From: Alitta virens
Lineage: Eukaryota > Annelida > Polychaeta > Phyllodocida > Nereididae
DNA: 64,000 nucleotides
Assembly: GCA_932294295.1 (NCBI GenBank)
Contig: OW028575.1
Span: 44,550,753 to 44,614,752 of the forward strand
Direction of reading: 5' to 3'
The notes under the pieces are model-generated. The model was not told the origin of the DNA, made no database searches, and saw nothing but the letters and a program-made list of their open reading frames with translations. This document shows, piece after piece, positions 47,801 to 59,800 of the stretch (the stretch's first letter is position 1; each line of letters starts with the position of its first letter). Both the position numbers and the translations under genes were made by a program.

Positions 47801-50800
47801 CGATGGACAGTCGGAGGAAGTGTCTACAAAAGAGTACATCGAACAGCTTTCACTGAATCATGAGTACAAGAACCCTGGCTTCTATGATGTTGTTTACAGT
47901 TGCGAGAATGAATATGGTGTAACAGCTGACCAAGGGCATGCCTATGCAGTCAAACATGACCTGGAGTTCCAAAATGAGCCACGTTTCAAGGACGTAAGTG
48001 TCCAGGTGGTTGGAGCTGATTCCCATAAAGATGTTTTTGGTTTGACTTTGAACGGTGTTCCAGTGGCAGTCAATGCCACTCATGACAATGTCATCATACA
48101 AGCAGATAAATTCCTGTACAGTGGAGAACACATTGTAGAAGTCATGGCTGAAGATGTTGAAATGCGACATAGAATTTTCAACATTGAAGAGAAAATTGAG
48201 AAGGTTGTCATCTTGACGAATAACTCCCAAGTTCTCCCCGAAGAAGAAATCCACTTCACCTTCCAGATATTCAAGGGTGACCACATCCATGTCTTGATTG
48301 AATATGGGGACGGTGCATCAGAAAGAGTCTACATCCCCAAAGGAGGCCAACCTGCTGCCATAACTAGGGCACACAAGTATGCCACACTGAATCATTACAA
48401 GGTCAAAGTAACAGCAGTAAACTACATCAGCAAAGTTATCAAGCAGCATGACATATCAATTGAAAGACCTCTCATGTCGGCAATTATGAGTGCCCAGAAT
48501 GTTACAGTGGTCGATACAGAAACTACCATCACAATAATGGTGGATGAACACAGCGCTGCTACACCTGTTGATGTGTCGTTCGATTTTGGTGATGGTAAAA
48601 CAGAAACCGTCCGACTGGGTAAGCATCAGGCCCAAGCAAAACCGCTTAGTTACACCCACATCTACAATGAATACGGTATTTACACAATATATGCTATCAT
48701 CAAGAATAATATCAGCGAACTGGCGGTTGAAGCCCTCCATCAAGTTGGTGAAAACATCACTATGCTGGACTTGTATGCAAACAGATACAGGCTGTTGGAT
48801 GGAGAGGAAATCAACATCACGATGGATGCTCCATATGGATACCCTCTTGTGTACAACCTAGATTTGGGAGATGGCACAACCATAACTGTCAGAAGACCTG
48901 TTGGTTACATTGGAGCCTTTGAGTCAGATGAAATTGCTACAACTACAGGGAAGACATACTATCCACCTGACTTAACGGTAACCGAGGTCATCAAGACAGA
49001 AAACTCCACTGCAATCATGCTCGACAGACAAAAGAGAGATATCAATATCATGCCTACCACTGTCATTGTTCCTGGAGAAGGTGAGGTTCTAGCAGTCCTA
49101 AGCACTCCAGCACCCATGACCGCAGACAACGAAAAGGTGTCATCTGCCAGTACGAGAGGTCAGCGGAATGAGAAGATTGTTGTAACATACCGATATTCGC
49201 GTAGTGGAACCTTCAGTGTTCAAGCGAGTGTAGAAAATCCATTTGGAGGAGAGACCACTTTCTTGTGTCCTGATATTGTTGTCCTACCAGCAAACCAGAA
49301 GCAGCCAGACTGCGCAGGAATCACTGTGGCCGTACAGAATGCAACCACCAAGGCAGCTCCTATTGTCATCCGGAGATCCAAGAGCATTTCAATCCCCACC
49401 ACTGTCAAGCTGAACTGTCAGAAAGATGCATCCAAGTACCAGATTGATTATACCTGGAAAGCTTCCAGGCACATAATGGATGACCTCTGGAGACCAGAAC
49501 TGGAAGTCTGTCACTCCCAAGTACCCAAGTCAGGTTTGGTTATTCCGGGCAATACCTTGTGGTACGGGCTGTACAGAATCAAGGTCATTGCTGGTGTTCG
49601 AGTAATTGAGCAAACCCGTGTCCGTCGATCGACCAATTCAACCAAGGGAGTTTCAAATTCTATTCTGAATTCTCAGCCTTCCCTGATAACTGCAGAAAAA
49701 GACGTCTTCCTGAAAGTAGAAAAGACGCCACTTGTTGCTCAGCTTCGCAACTCCAGCAAGAAGTTGGATGTATTCTCCAACAATGTTGTCACTATCGCAG
49801 CAGGCAGTAGTTACGACCCTGATGTGGATGGCAGAAACAGCAATAAAACTGGAATGACAGGTGCGATTGTTTGCTATCCCAGCTCGAAAGACGACAAGAT
49901 GAAGAAACTTTCATCAAAACAACTTCTGCAACAAGCTACGCTAATTCAAAACAACAGCAGAAGTACTGTCAGCTTGTACGACACTGAATGCTTTGCCAAT
50001 GACACCAACATTCAGATGCTGGGCTGGGATGTGACCTTCTTTGGCTCCATGCTCATCAAAGACACTGATCTCACTTTCAGGTTTGTGATAATAAAATCTG
50101 CTGTATGTTTCTTGCATGTATTTGAAATTATTTCTGTATACTGGCTACTTAATGAAACATTTCCAGTAGTTTGTTAACTAACTTCTGCATAACTGTTATT
50201 TATGACCTCATTTTCTGTCCAGGCTATTTGTTTGGAAAGATGACAGAGAAGCCACCACATCTCAGATTGTCAAGGTCCTCCAAGATCTTGATGAAGATAA
50301 CCTCTTTGCCAACTTGGACAACTTGTTGAACAGTGGAGACACCTCAGCAGCTCTGTATGTGCTTGGTCATTTCACTGCAGGGCTCAATGGGGATGACGGA
50401 GGCAACACGGTGGGTAAAATGTGGTGGATATTGGCTTTTGTAAGATGGAATGTGGTGGATATTGGCTTTTGTAAGATATTGGCTTTGTAAGATGGTAATA
50501 CATATGCAAACAGTGCAATAACATTGACAGATAATCTTAAGCACATATCTAATGACTCTTCTTTCTGCTTTCCAGGATAAGAATGACACGAATGTTAAGA
50601 ACGAACGTTCAGAGGTACAATTCTTTGAGTTATTATTATTATTATTATTATTAATCTTTATTGCAGACACACACACATACATAAGGTACAATATATGGGG
50701 GTCCATATCCTTCTAATAACTACCTAACTACTGAGTATTATTGTATGGCACTGTAAAAACGAATTCACAAAACAACAGTACGAAGCAACTCAACTGCTCG

Positions 50801-53800
50801 TCCAATACAAATATAACAATGACTCCCAATGTCTTATAATGTAAGAATGCCAAAAGGCGTCACTAATAATAACATTCATAATAATACTATTATTCATTTT
50901 CCACATAATTTTTGTTTCATCTGTTACTTAACCTTACTTTATTTCCCACATAGCTAAGAGGTAAACTCATTGGAGTCATTGGACGTGTTGCTGAGCAAGT
51001 TGGCAACTTTGACCAGTTGAGTATGACAACAGATGTCCTGTCCAGTGTCACAGAGGTCAGGGACGAGGTCACTGAAGACAGCAAGGTAAATTCATACAGA
51101 AGTTGATGTAGTGTAGTAGTAATGTAGTAACTATATTTATTGCAACCAAAAGTTGAAATTTAATATGTAGAAATTGTAAATACAATAAGATCAATAAAAT
51201 TGATTTAAATTGAATTTAAGAAATTGTAGCGACTAGAAAATATAAAAAAAGCATTAAAAACACAGCAGCTATTGCAAATTGAAAAGGGCAAATATTTATA
51301 AAAGAGTTCTTAACACCTTCAGTCTTAACAATTGGTAGCTGATATGGTTTGCAGGCTTCTGCAGCAGATGCCATGGCAAGTGGAGCTACCAAAACTGGAA
51401 ACCTCACAGCAGATGCACCTCTTGATCAAGTGGCTGGGTTGGCTGGGGGTAAGAGCTGTCTTAAGTTATTCCATCAAATTAACTTTGAAATTTACATGGA
51501 GTGCATTGTCAATTTATCATCATTCACCAGTACTTTATTTCAGTCATTTCATACCATATTTTAATTTTGATATTAGGTATGGTTGGAGTAGCAGGAAATG
51601 TGCTTCCATTTGCTGATGAAGAGGAAGAGACTGTTGTGGAAACAATTCCAACAACATCTGGAGTCACAACCATCAAGTACACAACTGTCGCGACTAAAAC
51701 TCTCGCTACAACAATTAAGCCACCAAGCAACTTTGAACCTACAACCCAGACCAGTGTTACTACAGCCTATGTGCCCACCACCGCAGCACCTACTATAGCA
51801 GCCATGGAAAATGACACAGTATGTAATGGCCTATGCAAGTTTGGGATTAAAAATCACCTTTCCTATTAGAACTGTGTATATTGCCTAGTGGGTGATAGAG
51901 ACTGACCTTTCATGAAAACTGGCCATTCTGAGCACATAACTTACAGTTAGTTTCATAAAATATGGTCGACTCTAGACGGCTGTAGCGACCTATTCCTGAC
52001 TGTAGCGATAACTGGCTAAAGCCAGCTGCTTCTGTCTACTCCTAGCTCATAGTCAGCTTACACCTGCCACCACTGAAAAAAATATAAACCTTGGTAAATG
52101 TAAGAAATTAATCTGATATATCATAAATATGTTTTGCAACAGACATGCATCTTTTCAACAAAAAATGACAAATATGAGTAACTCACTGATGATGCTGCAT
52201 GTAACTTTGGTTTTGACTAGCCAGCTGTAGCCAGCTCGCTTCAATGGCAGGTAGCATCGTATGGCAGAAGTTGTCGAGCTTTGTCTAGGTTTAATTTGAC
52301 AGGCTGTTTTTAATTAAACTAAATGTAACTGTATATGATGTGTACATATAATTGCAGATACTTGTGAATGGAACTTGGGTCATTGCCACTCCGATGACTA
52401 CGATGGTGTCAACTATGGTCGTGCCGTCTGTGACAACTGTCACCATCCGCACTCCCAAAGAGACTGTCACAAACTCCAGGGTCACATCCTATAGGACACA
52501 GCAGGTAAGTTCACCTTGATACTTGTGTTAAACTTGCAATAGGAAACTTTAAAATATTTTATCCCCCCGACATATTTAATTATTTTCTGTTTATCTTTGT
52601 ACTTCTAATTTATCTAACTTAAAACTAACTTCTCAGCAGCGGCTATATGCCTTCGAGAAGGAAAGTTATATACATGTGTACAATATTTTTATGAAATATA
52701 TGACAATAAACAATATATCAGTAAAAAATAATGATAATCGTGCAATGATAAATACCACTTTACTACGACTTGGATGTTATTTGTAATAGGTCACCACTAC
52801 AACGGTTGCATACACAACGACCGCTCCCCCAACGGAGGCAACCACACAGAACATAATAGCAAACTTGAAAACCACTATGCCACCTGGCCTAGCTGATGCA
52901 GATGCTGTTCAAGAAGAAGAGATCCCTCCATGTTGTGCGTCGAAGGCTGGTCTCTGCGAATGGGTTGAACCGGCTTGCGAATTCTTGTCTGAGGATGACC
53001 GAAAGAAGAAAGTGTGGGATGACGCCATGTGCAATGCTTTGCATCCAGATGATCTCAAAGAGATTGCTTGGAGATTCGGACTCTACAAGGCGCAGCAGAA
53101 AAGAATGCTGTTTGCCAGGGTTAGTAGAACCTAATTGTATGAAAAGAATTATTTTGACTATTTATTTTATTTAAAAGAAATCATAATGGGTGCTTCAAAC
53201 AATTACTCAAACTAATGCCTTTGATGAACACCCTGCTTCACAACTCATTTACAGTAAATTAAGTTCGATATTATGTTAAAGGGTATAATTGGATTTCTGC
53301 ATGTAATAAGTATTGGCCACAAACATTTCAAATGACCAGTATATCAGCAACCCTGGCATGATAATGTATCGTCGCCTATTTTCTTGGCCGCATCTGGTAA
53401 TCGGTAACCATTTCATTGTAGAGGAAACGCACAACTCAGGGAGCTATGGGTGCAGTGGACAGTGTCGGAACATCGGTTCTTGGAAAAGCTGATAAGAACA
53501 CGAATATCTCAATTAGTACACCGAGGATGAAGATGGAGCTTGCCAAAGTTGAGCCAGGAAAGAATGGTAAAGACTAACTTTATATTATTCAAAATGTTAC
53601 TCTAGCATGTTGAGGGAATAGATAACATGACTCGGTCACAAGAAAGGTAACATAATGCAGATTGGTGACAGAATTAAACGATGTTCCCTTTTCATATTAC
53701 AAGACTGAAGGTGGAGATTATGAATTACAGAAAAATACAATAAATGTTATCTGAGTTAGGTGAATTATATTATAGTATTCTGCATCCTGCTTGACAACAG

Positions 53801-56800
53801 CGTCTAAGTACAACAGGCACTTTATTTCTGTAATATTTAAAATAAAAATTAAAAAAGGTTATTTTTGGTTTATTTCATTGAATTGCTGTTCTGTTTTGTA
53901 AATACTTTATTAATATTATTGCCTTTTCATATGTTTGAAGGGAAATTACCCCCTCCAAAATTAACTTCAGAAACCGCCACAGTGCCGATTATTATTGTAT
54001 TTTTTGTTCTTTTGAAGTAATATATGTGTTGTTTTCATCTACAGGCTCTATGAACGGCATCGCCTTCCCCAGTTCTGCTCTTGGTGACACTGAAGGAGCT
54101 GGAGCTGCAGTATGTACTATACAAACTTCTTTGATGCACTGAATAAGGCCAGTCTCATGTTTATCATTGTACTACAAAGTATCATTTGAAAATGTATTAG
54201 CGTTGAATCTTTTGCAGTCCATGGAATCAGACAACGCGTTCACCTACAGCGACTCTTCCAAGTCCGTCAAGGGCAAGGTCAAATCGTTGGCCTTCAAGGA
54301 CAAAGATGGGAATGAAATCAAGATGAATGGAACTGCTGAGCCTTTTGTCATCTGGATGGATGGTAAAAACCAGTTCCTTATTTGATATTGAACATGTTAA
54401 AATATAGCAGTTTTTAAAATCAGCAGCATATCAAGAAATGGCATCAGTAGTTAACCCAAATTGCAATTGCTTGACGCGTTGATTCGAAAGAGAAGTAACA
54501 AGTATTTCCTACTCCTGCAGGTCCAGGAGACAGCTTCCCAGCTCCAAAACAGGCAACCTTCGAAACATCAACCCAGGTCTTGAAATTCAACTACCACACA
54601 ATCAACACGACCTACAACGACTCATCTATTCACTTCATGGTCAGACCTAGGTCTCCCCATGATGTCTACGAGGTCTTTATCAAGTAAGTCAAGTTCTTGT
54701 TTTTTCAGACAGTCTTTTATTGCAAATGACTCCATCGAACAAGATCAGTGATACTGATATTTTTCAGTTGAGTTGTCTCTTACAGTGCATTGATGTCCTT
54801 TGCATATTAGTTCAATCACTGTAGTGGTATTCAAAATAAATGTCCACCCGTTTTTCGGTCATATTTTGCCACAAATGGCATGGAGCAGCACAAAATGCAC
54901 AGAAATGTTTGTAACAATTTACATCCCAACTTTGTAACTATAAACACTTCTGGGAAAAAGTAAAAATAACTTGCAATGATGGAAAAATGACCAAAATAAA
55001 CAAATTATCATTGCAAAGATAGGAAAATTAAAGTTAATTTGTACAGATAGGGTTTTTTATGCATGAGAAAGTTGGGGGGTTTGGCTTTTGATAACATTTA
55101 TGTCTATTTGGGGCTTCTCCATGATATATGTGAAAACAAGACCAAACAACCGCATTTTGGATTATACTATAAACTTGGCCCATTCATTTCAGGTGGGAAA
55201 ACTTCACTCTAATGAACAGCTCCAAAGAAAATGGAAATGTTGGATTCCCCAATGAGACATGGTATGACCACAAAGGAATCGTTCCGAATGATTTAGCACC
55301 AGAAAGTGAGGACCCAATCGTGAATGACTTGCTTCGATACACCTACTTCCCTCCGCCTGAGGTTACCCGACTCAATGGGACTTACAGAGTTGGTGTTAGA
55401 CTGCTTGGTAAGGGTGCTGAAAAAATTTAGATCAACTGTTACCACTTTCACAATATAGACCTACTTATTTTATAAATGCATGTACATATTTTTCATTCCA
55501 GAGACGAAACTGAGTTTTGCACATGGACCTGCAAAGAACAACTACACATACTCTTACAACTCCTTCGTGTCTGGCTGTCGATATTGGGATGAGGAAGCTG
55601 ACTCTTGGGCCTCAGCTGGCTGTGTTGTAAGTGATATATATATTTATACAATGTAAACTAAATAACAGAAAAAAGCAGCAAATGACAAATATCAGCATGC
55701 AAAAAAAAAAGTAAGGTTCCGGCTACTTATGAAAATATAAAAGTTCATGTAATAGTCCATATCTGTCGACTAGCAGCATTGCGCTAACCTAGTCATTTTC
55801 GAAAGATCTCCCTGACTATCCATAACCATCTGACTTAATACAGAGATAATGAAAACAGTAAAAGACGCTTTGAGTGCCATATCCTTCCATCTTTAACAAG
55901 AATTTTAGATCCCTAACACTTCAAAGTAGGGAAATTTTGGCCTGGAACTGTATGATCGGCATCATACACCGGTAAACACATCACTGAAGACTTCTGAGTT
56001 ACAGATGCATTTTCTAAACATTTGACTAACTTCCAGGTGGGCAATGAGACTTCCATCTACAGAACCCAATGTTTGTGTAACCACTTGACTTCTTTCGGTA
56101 GCGACTTTGTGGTTCCCCCAAACACCATCGACTTCTCGACCGTCTTCTCCCTGGAGAACTTCATCGAAGCCATTCCAGTCTTTGTCACTGTTGGTCTTGT
56201 TCTCATTCTCTATCTTCTGATAGTTGTGTGGGCCAGAAGGGCAGACAAGAAGGACGTTATCAGGGTTAGTAACTGAGCTTCGGTTTGTTGTGCTAGTCTT
56301 CAATGATAGGATACAAACGATATGATATGATACGATACGAAAATCTTTGTTGACAAGTCCAATACATACAACTAAAAAAAGATATCACAATACATGAGAC
56401 TTAAGCGGATAACTTAAACATGAATAGTGAAAAATAAAATCTAATTATTGTATAACATATTTGAAACACAAATCTACTGGTTTTCAATTTTTCATTAATC
56501 ATTAAATAAGTAAATTTGTCTTGAATACTTAAAACAGGAAAATTGGGATCATTACTAATTTCAATATATAGTTCACATTCACAAATAAACTCATCTTCTA
56601 TCTCATTTTGACTGGAAACCTCACAAACTCTATCTTAAGCTAAATGAACAAAACGACCAGTCTCGATTTTAGTAGGCAAGACACCACAACTTAATTTGGC
56701 CATAGCTCACAGATGATATACAAACTAATTTTTCAGTGGGGAGCTCAACCACTCGAAGACAACCTGCCATCTGATAAGTACCACTACCAGGTTACAGTGT

Positions 56801-59800
56801 ACACAGGAGCCAATAAGCATTCTGAGACGACTTCAAGGGTCAGCTTGATCGTGTCTGGTGATGACGGTGACACCGGTGTTAGGCGTCTTTGGGATGGAAA
56901 ACGAAAGGTATGAACAATAAAACTGATGATAAACTTTTTAAATCATCCTCTTTTGTATGATAAATGTTAAGAACATGCCATAATCATCATGGTATTATGC
57001 TACAGGAACTTGAAAGAGCTAGCATCAACAACTACATCCTGTCCACTGAAGGATGCCTCGGCCCACTTACTTTCCTGAGAATCTGGCATGACAATACAGG
57101 AAGTGGAAAGAAGAGGTCCTGGTTCATGGATCAGGTCCAGGTGAAGGATCTCCAGACTGGTGAACTGTGAGTGTTTTACTGACGAAGTTCTGACCCATAG
57201 CATGCACTTACATAGTCATTGCACATTGGCTACGACATGTTTTCTTACTTCGTCGATGTTAATTTGACGATAATTTGGTCATGGTATAGCTTCTGCTTCT
57301 TGTGTGACCGATGGCTTGCTGTTGAAGAGGATGATGGTTTAGTTGAGAGGATCATCCCTGTGGCTGGTATGAGGGAAATGACAGCCTTCAAGCACCTGTT
57401 CTCCTCTTCTGTGAGAAAGAAGTTGGCGAATGACCATCTCTGGGTGTCAGTAGTGAAACGTCCAACTCGCAGCAACTTCACAAGAGTACAAAGAGTGTCC
57501 GCTTGTGCTGCCTTGCTCTTCCTCACAATGATCAGCAACTGCATGTTCTTCAAGGTGAACTAGCTCTTCATTTTCTATTTTTCATGTATTTTTTCATATA
57601 AGTGGAGGAATATCTTCAATTTGATCTAAGACTGAAACTAAGCTCAAGGTGGATGACTACACTATCTATAATTCTTTTCATACAGTTTGCCCCTGTAGGT
57701 AATGTAGTGACAACATGCATGTGTGATAATGGTAGGTACTTGACTGTATTAAAGGTGAAGTTCTGATAATTTTGAATTTGCTTTTCCAGTCTGATGAAAA
57801 TAAAGAGAACGTGCGTGCCATCACCATAGGCCCGATTCAATTTACGCTGCACCAACTGTTCATCTCAATCATGACCACCTGCATTGTGTTCCCGCCGTCT
57901 ATGATCATCATCACAATCTTCCGTCGGGTGAAACCAAAGAGCAACGGTGTCATGCAGGCCAACCAGAAGTTCTCACAGAAGACCAGCAAGTTCAAGTGGA
58001 GGAGGTACAACCCTGGATCATCTCTGTGGGATAACCAGCCAAGCAGGGGACAAAGGATGAAGGAATCTCTGAGGAGCATCTTGAGTCACCACCAAAAGAA
58101 CAAGTACCAGGATGATGACAATCTGGATGAACTGGGTCTGCCAAAGAAGAAGAAGCCTTGGATGTTGCCTCATTGGTGCATCTACATTGCCTGGATAAGT
58201 GAGCCTTTTCTTTTGCTATTTTTTTCTATGGGTTCTGTATTTGGTATTTGTGTCAGTACCACTGCTTTGTAGCTCAGTTTATTTACACGAGAAGCTGCCA
58301 GATGCAAGCATAATGATGAGATGACTAAGCATACTGATTACCTACCATCCAGAGCCTTGCTAGGTTCACTATCTCTCTTTTAAAATAAACTTCACTTAGT
58401 ATTTGAGTTTTCATGTCATCAAAAATCAAATAAGTAAAAAATAGTAATTTTGACAGACTGCGGACGCTTAAGTTCACTAAGCGTAGACACCAATATAGGG
58501 CACTGCAAATGTAATATCTTGCACTAAGAACTTCCATCTGAGACTTAATCCAGGAAGAGTTCTTTGGCCAGATGCAGACCACCGGCTGTTATGTAGACAT
58601 CACATCAATGCTGAGATATTATTTTACAGTGTGCCTCACTGCAATCTTTGCCTCCGCATTCTTCACCGTGCTCTACAGTATGCAATGGGGACGAAAGAAG
58701 TCACTGAACTGGCTCTCCACCTTCGTTCTCTCCTTCTTCCAATCCGTCATCGTTGTGCAGCCAGTTAAGGTAATGTCCAAATAAAAATTTGTCAGATACA
58801 ATCAAATGAGTTTTATGCATGGATATGAAGGAATCAAGACTTAACGATAAGCAAAGAGAAAACGTATGTCCTTTCTTTGTGACAGGTCCTCCTGTTGGCT
58901 GCCTTCCTTTCATGTGTCATGAGGAAACCTGACCTTGACAATGAGGATGAAGTCTTCGATGAATGTCACAACGCTCTGCCAGGACCTGATGAATCAATGG
59001 ACAAAGCCTCAGCAAGGAATATTGATGGTAGGTTTTCAATAATTGGTCATTGATTGTGTAGTAAACAAAATGCTAATAAACAGTAAAAATGTTTGTATGT
59101 GGAATTGGCGATATCACTAATAAGTTGGTTAAATCAAATACATCAACATGATCAATGAAGCTAATGAAGCAGCCAGTTCAACATGCACGAAACTAGTCCA
59201 AAGTTGTAAGTTGTTGATTAACATTGAACTGATGTTTATCATGTACATGAAGTCCATCTGTTTGTGTGAAACGAGTTAGAGGCTACCAAATTTTAGTCAT
59301 GAGTCACGCCCCAACCACAACATAATATCTCCCATTAAGACGGCTTCAAAAGCCATTATTACCAAAAACCATATAAGTATGGATGGAGGGTGGTCTTAGT
59401 GGTGATACTATATCTTGAGTATAATTCTTGACAAAACATCTTCAAATTGCTGAATGTCACTGATCTTCCATTACAGACATCCTGATCCAGCGCAAGTCAG
59501 CGGTGACCCACATGCAGCCTCCGGACATGGCCAGCCTTGAGGAAGCAAGGCAGCTGAGGATGAAGGAGATAGCAATGGAGGCCATTTTGAAGGAGTGTAT
59601 TGTCTACTTCTTCTTCATCCTTGTTGTTTTCTTCCTCTCTTACCAAGCGAGGGACAGCGACTCTTACTTGTTCGCCGCAAACATCAAGAACCAATTTGTT
59701 CACGGCAGTGTTCCGCTCAATTCGGTAAGCTTAAACTTCAATATTATAGTTCTAGTACAACATCTGAATCCTTCTAATATCAGTGATTATGCAAGTCAGA

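Noticed and set aside
47076..50177. A single 1033-codon gene starting at the ATG 47076
   Set aside because: The start lies in intron sequence and the end runs past a splice donor at 50081. It is exon 3 of the polycystin, entered at 47122 in phase 1 and left at 50080 in phase 2.
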